64,000 nt of DNA from NCBI GenBank assembly GCA_036365455.1, contig JAWQUS010000003.1:7522001-7586000 (forward strand), in the 5' to 3' direction. Both the position numbers and the translations under genes were made by a program. The notes under the pieces were generated by a model. That model was not told the DNA's origin. It ran no database searches and saw only the letters and a list, made by a program, of their open reading frames with translations. Positions 30,259-42,623 of this stretch are shown piece after piece (position 1 is the stretch's first letter; every line of letters begins with the position of its first letter). The DNA is from Macrosoma leucophasiata (lineage: Eukaryota; Arthropoda; Insecta; Lepidoptera; Hedylidae).

Positions 30259-32479
30259 CTTAAGTACATACAGGTAATGCATCAAATAGGAAATAATGTA
30301 GGTACTTATTCTGAGCTTATTTCTATAGGCCCCCACACAAAGAGAACTGTATTTTTTTATTTCAAACAAATTCCGAAAAAAAGAGCACTATTTTCATCAC
30401 TCTATTGCTTCTCACACCCGTATTTGTTTAAATAAAATTGTTCGCTACAAATTTGCGGGCATACCAATAACCTACATGTCTCAAATCTAAGCGCCCGTCA
30501 TACTTTCTCAAAGTTTTCCTAATCGACACCTAAAATGTCGTTATATTCGCATAAATTCTCCCAGGAGTGATAAATTTTACGTCGTTTTTAGGCTTGTTTT
30601 AACCCCTTCATCGCTGCCGTGAATATTTAAAAAGTCGTTGGCAACATTTTAATTGGGCAATCTGGTAAGGATTAAATTATCAAGACACCTAGCTGCGGCA
30701 CCTTTTCGAACTTAATGAATTCGACATGAATTTGGTAAGCAGTATCCACTTTGACGGATGGGTAATCGTATTTCGTACAAACGTCGTAAAATTAAGAACT
30801 TTTTAGACAGTTTGGTAATTTTTTTTGTGGGTTTTTGAGAATAGTTCTTTAACATTTAATACCTCTAAGTAATAAGGGTGGAGCACCACATTTTTTATAT
30901 TAATTTTTGGACACAAATAATATTATATACTTATTTTTACTCCTCAATCAACTAAGGTAGGCTCTGTCCGTTTTGCCTATATGAAAAACAAACATTTCAA
31001 TCTTGTTAATTAACAAATGTTTGATCGTCAATTATAATCTATAGGTACAATCAGTTATAATAATAAAAATTATTAATGTATTACTTATTTTTATACGCAG
31101 TTTGCACGCGCATAGACTTTTTAAATATCAGAAATTTTGACGTGAGAGTTCTCAATGTAAAATTATGACGTTTTTAAATATTTAATTCAAAATGAGAAAA
31201 ATAAATATTTTAAATCATAAAAATTATTTATGTCGTCACCAAATTTGGTCAAGAAAATAAAACTTTTTGCCTGGGAGATAACGATAAAAACCAAAAATAC
31301 GACTGTTTTTTTAACTTATTGCATTAATTTGAGGTTAGGCAAAAAAAGTGCGAAAAGTTGTTGATCTTTTTACTACCGACAACATTGCCATATTTAGCTT
31401 TTTTCAATGGGACCGCTGGTAGTTTTCCCGAAAATCGTAATTAACCGTTTTCCTTTGGAAATGGCATTTTGAGGTTTGACCTCCTTGAAAACCGTGAATG
31501 TAATAAAAATATATCAAAGAGAGATTTGTGTATTATAAAATGAAATAGAAAATGTAGGTATAGGTATATGTACCTACTTTTGCGTGAGATCATAGTTATT
31601 TAAGTACTTACTTTATTTGAGATAATATTTGTAAAAAAATTACATATGGAATTAAAACATATTTTTTTAAGTTTTTAATTATTTTTTTAAGTGTGTGTTA
31701 GCACATTAAGGATTTAGATACCTAGCTATTGGGTAATACAACCTCGTCCGCCGTTTCGAAATTTTTAATTCAATGTTAGTCCAACCGAAGGTAAAATGTT
31801 TACTCTTTCTACAGAAGGGGACAAATGCAACCTTTATTTTTTGTGACTTTTTGTGCCTTAATTTTTTACGGGTAAACCTCGGGAGACCGATCCAAGATTT
31901 GAAACACGGCGAAGTTTAAAAGTTGTAAGAGTTTGTTAAAAAGACACTTTTACAATGGGTTACGCTTACACAAAGTTAGCTGCTTGCATAATTTGATGGC
32001 ATCCTTAGAGAGTTTAAGTTTGAAAATATCAAATCACCGGGGTTTAAGAGATTTTAATTTTATTCAATAACTTGATTAAATAATTATTAATGTTGTAAAA
32101 TAAAAAATAATTTTATCAAGTATTAAAATAATTTTGTTAAGTATTTAAAAATATATATGTAAATATTAGATAACTATATTTATTATTTTCTATGGTATCT
32201 GTGTATTGATCTTAATTCTGAATGTTATTGTTAGGCACTATATTCATGTTTACAATAGGTCTAGCTTAGATTCATAATGTTGATAGGTATGTGCCTAGTT
32301 GGTTAGCGTTAAAAGGTGCTTAGGGTTAATACGGCGCTTGTTTACCTAGGTACATATATGTCTGGAACATGAATTTCAAAATCATACAACTTTTAACCAT
32401 ACCTACATCGCTACTTCTTATCATCAATGCATAATTTAAATTAATATTTTCGTTGTAATAAACCATACTTAAACCAAAA
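30259..32479. other. Unassigned AT-rich stretch
   Basis: Over 2 kb with no gene, RNA or confident repeat. Several runs of AT-only sequence. Confidence 0.45.
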
Positions 32480-32778
32480 ACGTAACTTCAAAAATTCACG
32501 CCTGTAATCCCCGAAGGGGTATGCAGAGGTAAATGCATGCATTCAATCATACATGCAAACACCCACGATTCGCCGGTTACCGTTTGACCCATGTAACAGG
32601 TGGCGAGCCTATTGACAGCTCTAGGCACATTTCACCAAACTTCGAGGTACTGGGAAACTTCCAGAAAATGGAAAAATCTCAATCACCGTTATCTCTAATA
32701 TCTCCCGACCCGGGAATCGAACCCGGGACCCCAGCGTAGTAGTAGTGGCCTGCTACCACAAGGCTACTGAGGCAGTTA
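32480..32778 (-). repeat. Family S tRNA-derived SINE, minus strand
   Basis: Tail (cacgcctgtaatccccgaag) at low coordinates. A full tRNA-like head ends 'aaggctactgaggcagttat'. The body has a deletion that removes the 'agagataaaggac' region. Confidence 0.85.
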
Positions 32779-33336
32779 TAGCAAAAACGATGCTGATTAA
32801 AATGAAATGATTATATCACATTTTTGCTAATTTTTGAAAAATATCTAAAATTGATGTGTGCCTAGGTGTGTAGGTAGGTACCTACTTAGTAAATGTTTTG
32901 ATATATTTTTTACTAACTTCATTATCAGATATCGTTTGTAATGCCATTTTAAATTAAATAAGATGATGTCAATATGCTTTCCTACAAGCGAGCCAGCGAT
33001 GCATAAACCTTAGACCCCACGCGATACATCGTTGTGAGAGCATTAAAATTTATCACTAGCGAGCGAGTTTACTCGAAAGCCTGGTTATAAAATAAAATGA
33101 CAGTTGTTTAGTATAGGCTCGGGAATATTGTTGGTGTGACTATGTAGAAATTGAAAGGTACGGGGCGCCCGAGACCTGTTTTATTTATGGTAGAAAATGG
33201 CATTTGGATTGTCGCGAGTAATACGTGGTAGGAGCGAACGTAAAATTATACGGCGAGTGTGAATTGTTGATGTACTCTATTTTTAACGGGTGCAAATAAC
33301 GTTTTTGTGTGCGTAGAATTGAAAAGTTCTTTATTT
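32779..33336. other. Unassigned sequence
   Basis: Nothing identifiable. Confidence 0.45.
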
Positions 33337-33622
33337 TTTTTATGTACCTAATGGAAGTGGCAATCAAGCATGCAGTTCATATTGATGTTAAGTGATGACT
33401 ACAGCCTATAGACACCCACACGAAGACCAAGGTCAAAATGCAGATGCGTTACCACTCCTAAGGCCTAAGGTGTTATGCCTCTGTGCCGGAAATTACAGGG
33501 CCGTACATTACCACCTGACCGGAACACGATAGTGCTGAACACTACCATTTAGCGGCAAGTATATTAGGTAATGCGGTGGTGCCTAAGCCCGCGAGCGCCG
33601 TCACTGGAGTTCTACCACCAGT
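33337..33622 (-). repeat. Family A retroposon copy
   Basis: Complete minus copy from its T-rich tail to 'ctaccaccagt'. Close to the consensus. Confidence 0.83.
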
Positions 33623-33678
33623 AGAATTATACCTATCTAAGTATACTACATTAATAAAATAAACTCGTCTAGTAGATT

Positions 33679-33848
33679 TTTTCATGTGATGATGGTGACA
33701 AACAAGCATACAGTTCACAGGGATGTTAATTGAAGATTGGAGCCTATAGACATCTACCTAAACAAAACCAGAGGTCAATATGCAAATGCGTTGCCACCTC
33801 TGGGGTCTGAGTTGCTTTACCTCTGTCACTCTGTGCCAGAAATTACAA
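33679..33848 (-). repeat. Family B retroposon, partial
   Basis: 'gacaaacaagcatacagttc', 'aaaaccagaggtcaatatgc' and 'ttgccacctctggggtctg'. The 5' half is missing. It lies 56 bp from an A copy in the same orientation. Confidence 0.65.
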
Positions 33849-35926
33849 ATATATTTTGTGAGCCAGAATTATTATGCCATCCACTACATTGTTGTAAAGT
33901 AAGCAATGAGATCATTATGAGAAATTTGGTTAATCTTTTAAGATATTTAATTATTAAAAGTAAACTATTCAAAGGTCCTAGGGCGTAAAAAAGTATAAAA
34001 ATCATACTTACACTACTCATAAACTGCCCCAAAATCTTGCTACCTTTCATCATAAAGGAACCTTAACAAGATCACTTCTGCCCCTCTGCCTGTCTCTTCA
34101 AATTTAATAATAATAATGAGAGAGCAGCTTGTGGCGAGCTTTTGCAGAGTAGCACCACTCACTCGAGAGCCTAAGAGAACTGAGTTTCGCCTCGTCCACC
34201 GTACGCCTGAAACGTGGGTAAAAACCTGGTACTCGGTATCAGGTTTTTACACACCTAGCTTTCCTTCTTTGGCCGGCCATATTAAGGCGCTTGAGGTATA
34301 GCACTTCCAGAAATCTAGATAGGCTGTTATTATAATTTCTCTTAGTGCCTTACAATCGAGGGTGGAAGAATCTATTTGAGTAACCAAGGGATAGCCACTC
34401 CGATTTTTAGTGTCTCGTTTGCGATAGTGAAACCGGCGTCGCACCTCTCAACATCCCCATTTCGCCCAGCCTCTCACGCCAGTGCTGAACCTCGATTGGT
34501 CATCGGGTGGTGGTTGTTTGCGGGTATATCTAGGAGAAACAAGTCGTCACCTGTCTAACGTAGACTTTAATTATGTGAGCTGTTAAATAAAAAGCACGTG
34601 CCCTGCCATCCCGTAAGTTACGGGATGCCCCATAGCCCAGAGTTTGGCAATTAAACATGTTCCTGCAAGTCTGCATTCTTCGACGTCTGTATTTGTCATC
34701 ATCGAGGTGCCACCGACTGCGTTCCGTTACAACTTAAATAACGCGTGTAATAAATGCGTAAACCTGGCAAAGCTCCGAGGTTCAAGTAAGACTCCGAATC
34801 GAAGAGGTACATAATAATAAAGATAATTAACAAAGGGCATTTTGTGTCATTATTAAAGCTGCTTTCATGGTTCAGTGAGTACCAAGTTGGTTTATTTGAC
34901 TCCATAAAGAGTCAAATAAAGGTTATAGTGGAAATGATGGAAGATGGAACTCCCGAAGCCTGAAAAGCAACCTGAAAACAAAAGGTTAGGCTGGCTAAAT
35001 TTTAAAAAATGTTTTGTTTGCAATTACTCACCAGAGTTTCTGGCAGGCAGGCAGAATAGTAAGGCGTGAAGGTTTAGCTCGACTCGTTAAAATCTAGAGT
35101 AATGAGGCCTTAAATTTGATCAACGAAATGATGATCCACGTTCATCTCTTCGCCACGAAAGAACATAAAAAAAAAATATTTGTGACATATAGGATCATAG
35201 CAAAATTTTCGGAAAATAAAAACAGAAAAAACCCTTAAATTATTATTTTGAGAAGCCACGGAATTTTATAACACCGAAATAAAATCACTTCTGTAAGTAG
35301 AAAAAATGATTTTTATTTCAGAAAAGTAAAATTATTTTAAATAAGAACCAAGAAATAAGATAAAGGTTCTCAAGATCACATACCACAGATGTTTTTACTC
35401 AGACATTTTTTCAATAATTTTGTACCAATCAACGTAAGAAATTTGCCATGATTCTTTTTAATATGGGATAAAATAATCATTCGACTATGTTACATGGCCG
35501 GACTAAATGAGATGCAAACATTTAATCATTCACAAACATATACTAAAATAAAAACATAAAATTCTGCTATTCCTAACAAAAGGTAAGCTGTAACTTTAAC
35601 TAGGAATGTGAACGTAAATACACAATATATATAAGATTTTAGTGTCCAACAGAACATAAAGGGGTTGGAGTTTTATGCGTGCCGGATTAGCCGGACGGGT
35701 GTAAACCTACCGGGATTCCGTTTATATCTCCTAACAAATAATAGCACATAAAACTTGCGCGAAAAACACTAGTTACGGTAGCGGACTGGCCGAGGGAAGT
35801 AGGGATAGCACAAAATGAAATTTTCCCAGAATTACTGACATAAATAAAATCAACTGTTATAATTAATGTTATCAAATGTACCTAACTAATATCTAATTGA
35901 AACAGATATAGCGAAAAAAATAAGGA
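33849..35926. other. Unassigned; moderately GC-rich unknown at 34100-34750
   Basis: The part at 34100-34750 is more GC-balanced than its flanks, with open frames on both strands but no recognisable protein. It may be an unclassified retroelement end. It has two hairpins: 34218-34250 (15-bp arms, one mismatch) and one near 34606-34628 (catcccgtaa/ttacgggatg). The rest is AT-rich with nothing recognised. Confidence 0.4.
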
Positions 35927-36142
35927 TTGTTTTTAATGTATGGTGGCAAACAAGCATGCAGCTCACATTGATGATAAGTGATGACTGCAACCTATATCTA
36001 CACAAAAACCATTGTTCAAAATGCAGATGCTTTGCCACCCCTGAGACCTAAGTTGTTATGTCTCTGTGATAGTAATTACGGGCCCACACATTAGGTAATG
36101 TGCCTACGCCTCGAGCTCTTGCAATGGAACTCTACCACCAGT
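35927..36142 (-). repeat. Family B retroposon copy
   Basis: Minus copy with the B-type 'tttgccacccctgagaccta' and 'tgtgatagtaattacggg'. A deletion removes the central block before 'attaggtaatgtgcctacgc'. It ends at 'ctaccaccagt', showing that B shares A's 5' end. Confidence 0.75.
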
Positions 36143-37211
36143 AAAATACATTTTAATTTTCTTATGTAATACCACTTTCGGGTATGTCATTGATTCAGAT
36201 CACGTTGATGGTAATAGCTTCTTAGAGACATAAATATAAAAAAATAAGTTAGATTTTAATGGGTGTGTGTTATCTTTCATAAATAGTACAAAGATAAATA
36301 CGTTGGATACCTGAAAACTACGGCCCTTTTTTCTGAATGAAAAACTTCAGGGCCGTAAAATATACAACATCATCTAACCGGAACAAGGATGTAGTTTTGA
36401 GTGAGCATTTTTAGAATGGAACGAAATTTTGTATTGCTCGTTAGAATCAACAAGTTTATATCCTTATTCGTTGAATGATTATAAACTGTTGAAATTTTCC
36501 TATTATTGTCCAATTGAAATATACAGAATCCGGCTATAAGAAATTTTATAGCTTAATTAGTTAAGTTTGCATGCTACTTAAAAAACCTTTATATTCGAAC
36601 GTTTAAATAATACAAAGGCAAAAATATCAACCTATTTTCTTTAGAAAACAAAACACGATAAATCCACATCCCGGATACAAATTTAAGCAAAAAATCCATT
36701 ATTGAACGTTTTTGATAAAATGTACACACAATTAACACTACACTAATCAAATATTACAATGCAAATGGATGTTATTGCATGGATTTGGTTTCAATAAAGA
36801 CATTAGATGCGGTTTTCAACACAATTTTATTACGAGTTGATCGTTCATATAACCATTCAATCAGTTCTGATGATCGTAAAAATTATTTTTAATGCAGCGA
36901 TTAAGTTACTAAGATCTTTTTAAGAAGTTTTATTTTTGGTAAGATCCGCTTTTATAATTCGGTTTAAATAAATACAGTGTTTTTGTTTTTGAATTCATGT
37001 AGGGTGATTTTTTGGATGTAGGTAAGGTATTCTTGAGTTGGAATATTTACTCTGTTCCTCCTGAAAGAAATTGTTTAAAATCGCAATTCCGTTAGACTGA
37101 GGCAATCATTTTAAACGATAAACAAAATATATGTATGATTGTAGCGCAGGGCATATTAAAATACTAGGTTCCATAGAAATAAGAGTAATATTTGGATTTC
37201 TGTTCGTATTA
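36143..37211. other. Unassigned AT-rich sequence
   Basis: Only a small inverted pair was noted (tacggccctt / agggccgta at about 36320-36360). No gene. Confidence 0.45.
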
Positions 37212-37675
37212 CTTGGCGTCGGCACGTGACGACCCCACCGCACACTAGATGAAGAATTTTCTTCTTGGAAGAGAATTCTTCCACAAGTGCAGTCAGTCAA
37301 CCGAACAACAATCACCTCTAATAGATACCGCATTAGTGAATATTTGTTCGGATCCGTGTTCACCGTTTTTGAGGTACGCGGGGGTTGCGGGAGACGTAAC
37401 TAAAGCGCTGTGATTGGCTGTCAGGCGACGTCGCTATTGCGAACATTGCGTTCTATGCTAACAAAATGCACTAATATGTTGTGAGCGTCGGTTGCCCTGA
37501 ATGCGGTATCTATTGGCGGTGATCTGTGGGCGGTAGTAAGTGCAATAATGCGAGATGGGCAGCAGCGTTCTGCGGTAAAACTACCGCGACTGCGATCACC
37601 AATCCGCATGCCAATCGTGTCGATTATGGCATAATGCCCCTTATAGGGGAGGTTTTGCTTCAACAGTAGACTTAT
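37212..37675 (+). repeat. Family T, RTE-like LINE 3' region
   Basis: Begins 'ggcgtcggcacgtgacgacc' and carries 'cacaagtgcagtcagtcaac', 'gggcagcagcgttctgcgg', 'actaccgcgactgcgatcac' and 'gattatggcataatgcccc'. Other copies (41306, 47240, 47691) show the tail '..gtggacgtc..tcggctg' followed by GATGAT repeats, a tail style of lepidopteran RTE elements. This copy has a middle insertion of about 200 bp (37300-37520). Confidence 0.65.
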
Positions 37676-37732
37676 TTTGGCTAAAGTAATGAGGTATCAT
37701 TTATAGTTGGAATAACTGCAAAAATGGTTTAT

Positions 37733-38010
37733 ATATGTATCTTCACGCCAGGTCCCTAACGGGGTAGGCAGAGAGTGTAGAGCGCCAGATATTCCGGTCC
37801 TGACAAACCTCTCGTGCCTCGTCTACCTTCAACATTCTCTTCATACATGCACGCCGATTCCTAAGACTTTTGACCCCACCATCAGACAAAACTCGACCTA
37901 TTTGGTCATGGTAGGTCAGTCTTGGTCTTCCTGGGCCTCTGCAACCATCCACATTCGCATTGTATATCTGTTTAGTCATTCGCTCATTCGACATTCTTTC
38001 TATATGAGAA
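37733..38010 (-). pseudogene. LINE family L, protein C-terminus and 3' end
   Basis: On the minus strand about 83 codons read ..GCRGPGRPRLTYHDQIGRVL, VKSLRNRRACMKRMLKVDEA, REVCQDRNIWRSTLSAYP and a stop. This GRPRLT..ACMKR..DEAREVC..R..WRS..SAYP pattern is the C-terminus of an insect LINE polyprotein. The 3' tail follows at once: 'tctgcctaccccgttaggg', 'acctggcgtgaagatacat'. There is no catalytic domain: 5'-truncated at insertion. This copy supplies the coding link for the tail shared with SINE family S. Confidence 0.8.
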
Positions 38011-39572
38011 ATGGTTTACTTTTATAATTATAATTTTTGAAACCTACTGAGTTTGGTTTTGGGAGGTTTTTTCTCAGTAGGAATGTGGGCTTCGGAACTC
38101 TGCCAGTGAATGACAAAGAATGTCCCATATTCTTTTGTTTAGTCTTATCTTGCCGTTTGTAAAAGAGAGTATGGAAAATTCTGTTGATACCTATTTTAAT
38201 TATAAAGTAAACAAAAGTAAAATAAATAATGGTCCAAACATTATTTATTTTATATTTGTTTACTTTGACATATTAATCAACGTATCAGTTGTTATTCGCT
38301 GTAATTTGACCTATCACAAGCAAATTCTATTATTTCCGAGTGTTAAATAATTTTTTGAGTTTGAGTTTGAAAACATACCAATTAAATAAATAGTTAATAT
38401 TTGTATCAGCTTGTTTTTCTATCCTTATTCACTGTAATTCGTAATTCGGACAAAGCAATAGGGGTGAAGTAGCTCTATATAAAAGCGTCAGGACAAGATT
38501 TAGGGGTTATCTACAGCATAAGATTCATTGTTTAGTGTATCATACCTATAACATATTTTATTAGCAATAGTCAATAACAATTGTTTTGTCGACATTTGTG
38601 AAATAATTGAAAATATTAATATTTTTCATCTTTATTTTTAAGGTGGTCCAAAATCGACTTTTAAAATGTTTATGACTGTAACTGTATATTAATAAAATTA
38701 GTGAAATACCTACTTAAAAGTAAAATTGGTCAGTAATTTACTAAATATTTGACTAATTTTAACAAATATATAGGGTTGATAAAGATTGTACAATCGGTAT
38801 TGAAAACTAAAACTTTTAATACACAAGTGCGATGTGGCGTCGCAAATGCTAATTTGCTACCCTAAATACCCATGTAATTATTAAAGAGTTAATGCCTACT
38901 CACTTTAAAATAAACTAAGTATACCTTTGACAATTGACATGGAGTTCAACAAAAAGGGACAACATATGAAGAAAATTCATGCATAATTACTTCAGGTACT
39001 ATGATTATACCTATGGCATATTATTGTCAGGATTTCTCACAACAACACTAAGTAATGCCGAAATATAATATAATAATATAATCATTTATTGACAAAAACA
39101 TTTTTACAATGGTTAATATTGAATCCATAGATTCCCGAACTAGTATAATGCCTGCGCCTAGTCTGTAGCACCCACCTTAAGTGTTTCTTACAACCTATAT
39201 AATTCTTTATTCCCTAACAACTCAACGACGTCTACAAAGACTTTACTGCTCATCAAAAATGTAAGAATTAATCGCAGCAAGACGACGGTCTTAAGGCCGC
39301 TCATCGTAAAAACTTTGCAATGAACTATGAAAATTATATCAAGCGCAGATTTGTCGGGGTAATAATACGTTAAGGCCAAGTGGATGTGCCAATAAAAGGG
39401 CCCGAAATAATTGATAAAGTTCCAAGTTTGCTGTGTTTATGGGAGCGTAATTAAACTGAATATGCATGCAGCCATTGTTATGGCTGTACAGTTACGTGGT
39501 GTTTCGTATCGATATTGTTGCTAGTATAGATTTGGAATAATCGTAGAATATAAAACGTTTTATTTATTTCAT
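38011..39572. other. Unassigned AT-rich stretch
   Basis: No gene. At 39062-39120, 'aatcatttattgacaaaaac' resembles a minus-strand LINE tail. Confidence 0.45.
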
Positions 39573-39830
39573 ACTAGCTGACCCGGCAAACTTCGTATTG
39601 CCTCACCGTATACAAATAGTCCGTATTTATCAAAGGTTTGATAGATACGGACAATTTGTAAAAATGAAAATGAGGTTTTTACTATTTCCCTTCAATTTCT
39701 TCATATTTTCTTACCTTTTAAACCTTCCCTGGACTTCTAAAAATCATTCAAAACCAAAATTAGCCAAATCGGTCTAGCCGTTCTCGAGTTTTAGCGAGGC
39801 TAACGAACAGCAATTGATTTTTACAAGACA
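39573..39830 (+). repeat. Family P copy with internal fold-back
   Basis: Starts 'actagctgacccggcaaact' and later 'ccaaatcggtctagccgttc'. Inside, 39611-39634 and 39637-39660 form an inverted repeat with 24-bp arms (two mismatches) and a 2-nt spacer. Confidence 0.7.
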
Positions 39831-40075
39831 TGTTGATGGTTAGTCATGGTGAAACTAATTAATCACAGAACCTTACATGACCACCAAACCGAAATAAGAT
39901 AGATTAAGTGATGCGATAGTGTCTCATATTCCGTCACAGGAACTCTATCAACAGTAAGTTTTTCACAAACAATCAATCACCACTTAGCTTACAAAGGCGA
40001 GTTTTCTTAATTATATGGTTTAAGTTTATAGGATACAAGGCATTTGTCTTATTTTTATATAACACTAAAAATTAA

Positions 40076-40197
40076 CCCCCTTATTCATAAACGTACATTA
40101 GATACGTTTTAGCTATAGAATGCTTTGTCTTTGTCAGTTGCATTGTCAAATGCGCAGGAATGAAAAAGACAAAAGAGAACGTTTATGAATAAGGGGG
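40076..40197. mobile_element. MITE with CCCCCTTATTCATAAACGT termini, copy 2
   Basis: Same inverted ends as 13693-13838 and TAA outside both ends. The interior (tttgtcagttgcattgtca) is in opposite orientation to copy 1 and shorter. Confidence 0.88.
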
Positions 40198-40228
40198 TAA
40201 ACCTTTATAATATCATACTATATTATAC

Positions 40229-40262
40229 TAGCTCGCCCCGGCCTCGCACTGGTGCAATGAAT
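40229..40262 (+). repeat. Family P start fragment
   Basis: 'actagctcgccccggcctcg' and 'cactggtgcaatg' match only the first 30 bp of the family. Confidence 0.6.
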
Positions 40263-40317
40263 ATAATATACCCTGTATCACTTAGTAAAGACGCAGCGTT
40301 CTTATTGTGAATTTTTG

Positions 40318-40545
40318 AAATCCAATAGCACACCGCGGTTTCTCCGCCAAAATTCCATACAAACGCTTAATTTGGTCTCTATCACACAGACATCAATCAG
40401 TGACGTGTATTTACACGTGCACCTATGTGCGTAGAACGTAGAAAATACCAACCGTCGCCCATAAGAGGGGAGGAGGTTGGATGAGGCGGGGAAATCGGGC
40501 GGGACGGGACGTCGAAGTGTCCATTCTATACGTAGTATTATTACA
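40318..40545 (+). repeat. Family C dispersed repeat, copy 1
   Basis: 'acaaacgcttaatttggtct', 'tatttacacgtgcaccta', 'agaggggaggaggtt', 'aaatcgggcggga' and 'cgtcgaagtgtccattcta'. It recurs inverted at 47485-47690. No open frame and no clear termini. Class unknown. Confidence 0.7.
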
Positions 40546-41099
40546 TATACTCCGCCAATAGTTCCCCCTTTGTTGTACAAACTAAGACGCTCAGCCCGTC
40601 TCTTATCAAATCTTTATAATGATTTCCAACCATGCATTAAGTATTGAATCGCATCAAAATTTAATTTGTTGAACAACATTTATTTAAAGTACAACGCACA
40701 CGGAGTCGTGATAATCCTTCAAAAGGAGACCCTCGGAGTGTCATCTGAAATATAATATATGGCTGACCGGACCGGGGCTTATCCCCAAGGAATGACTGTT
40801 AATTACTAAGCACAAGTCTGCTCTGTCTAGGGATAACCTTTAAATGTTCTGTTTATCGTATTAAAATATTTTTGGGAATTAATTTGAATAACAAGACACA
40901 GTAACAATTTGTATAATAAAGATAAGTTATTTATTTAGAAATGAAAATTAACTTAGAATTTATTATGTCAAGAAATTAACAAAAACACACAAAGGTAAGT
41001 AGGTGAGTGCACTGAATACTGCAATCTAATACACCAAAAATAAAAGTCTCAATGTCGTTAACAGGCATAAGATTTTTATCTTTAGATTATAATCTATTC
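40546..41099. other. Unassigned sequence
   Basis: Nothing identifiable. Confidence 0.45.
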
Positions 41100-41305
41100 G
41101 GTACATGGACGGTGGTATTAAATAAATAAATAAAATACGCTTACACTCACAGCTCCACAGTAGGTATAAACCTGGGGGTGCCGTTGTACACATACAACAC
41201 ATACACAAACACCCAGACCCGAAACAAATATCTGTAGGCCATACAAATATTTGTCCCGGTGCGGGGATCGAACCCGATCGATTAAAGATTGCTACTTAGC
41301 TACCT
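41100..41305 (-). repeat. tRNA-related SINE-like repeat
   Basis: On the minus strand, 'gccaggtagctaagtagca' and a B box GGTTCGATCCC (41264-41274) are followed by 'gcaccgggacaaatatttg', 'tatggcctacagatatttg' and a long body ending in a 'tatttatttattta' tail. This fits a tRNA-derived SINE distinct from family S. It abuts a T copy exactly at 41305/41306. Confidence 0.6.
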
Positions 41306-41650
41306 GGCGTCGGCACGTGACCCTCGCGTCGGGTCGTGACGACCCCACCACCTGCACCCGCAAGTGCAGTCCGTAAACCGAAAAATGGCGGTCAAACCAT
41401 TCCAATTGGACGGTAGTAAAGTAGTAAAAACGCGGGGAGGGCAGCAGCGTCCCACGATAAAACTACCGCCACTGCAATCAAACTAGCGCCAATCCCCCTG
41501 CCAAGCGAGGCGATTATCGCATATTCTCCCCTAATGACTCATGACACTGTTGTGGGCATCTTTAGGGAAGGCTTTGTCCAGCTGTGGACGTCATTCGGTT
41601 GGAGTAGTGATGATGACTTAGCGTAATGTGGATTAGATAATGAGGTTGTG
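41306..41650 (+). repeat. Family T, RTE-like LINE 3' region
   Basis: 'ggcgtcggcacgtgaccctc', 'ataaaactaccgccactgc', 'tgccaagcgaggcgattatc', 'gggaaggctttgtccagctg' and a final 'tgatgatgac'. The best-ended T copy. Confidence 0.72.
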
Positions 41651-41700
41651 CGTCCTAGAACCTTAACGCTAGAACTCTACCACTATAGCAAATTGTTAGG

Positions 41701-41967
41701 TTTTTTTTAATGTAATTAAAGTGGCAAACCAGCATGCAGTTCATATTGATGTTAAGTGATGACTGCAGCCTATAGACACCCACACAAAGACCAAGATCAA
41801 AATGCAGATGTGTTACCACTCCTCAGGCCTAAGGTGTTATGCCCCTGTGCCGGAAATTACAGGGCCGTACATTACCACGTGACCGGAACGTGCTGAACTC
41901 TACCATTTAGCGGCAATCAGGCAATGCGTACGCCCGCGAGCTCCATCACTAGAGCTCTACCACCAGT
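41701..41967 (-). repeat. Family A retroposon copy
   Basis: Minus copy with a T8 tail. Small deletions within the 'gaacacgatagtgctgaac' and 'gtatattaggtaatgcg' blocks. Confidence 0.82.
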
Positions 41968-42623
41968 AATCTATTTTAAATTTTACCTAACTGAACTGTA
42001 TGTACATTACGTATTTACGAGTACTAAATTATTTTAAATATATAATATTTTTCAGTATTACATCGTGTAGTTGAACCTCTGGATACAAATGTGTAGCTAC
42101 TATTAATTTTACGAATAAGTATCTACTTACGCGTTTTTTTCTCAATTTATACAATATCCAAAAAATAAATCTTAAACATTTTTGGAAATAAGTCACCCAT
42201 AAAAATAACTCTGATTAAGTCCCTTTAGCGAGCCAATCTTAATTTTATTTTCTTTCTTTTCCACTTTCGACTTTTAAAAGATGTTGCCTTACGACATTTG
42301 AACTTGGAATTCAGCCACGGGGGATATTTCACGTCGTTCCGGTTCGAAAATTAAATTTAAATCCCCTCACATTTTTACCACCCTCCCAAATTATTTATCG
42401 CAATAAGTTACTTTTTTGAGTTAATTTTCCGATGTCATGTGTCGTGGTTGGTTCAGCTTCTAGACCTAATTTTCCGATTCTCCGATAATGTCCAAACGGA
42501 TTTAAATATTTTACGCATTATACGAAAAACAAAAATTTTCTATACAAAATTTAATGACATTCTTTTGGTTCAATTGGTACGTTACACGTAAATATGCTAT
42601 ATTCAAACTAGTCTACTTTTTTA
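41968..42623. other. Unassigned AT-rich sequence
   Basis: Nothing identifiable. Confidence 0.45.

Noticed and set aside
34116..34558. Two 60-residue frames as a small gene
   Set aside because: No homology, overlapping frames on both strands, hairpins inside; more like an unidentified repeat.
35300..35330. 3' splice site (polypyrimidine then CAG)
   Set aside because: No open frame or donor partner follows; such matches are common in AT-rich DNA.
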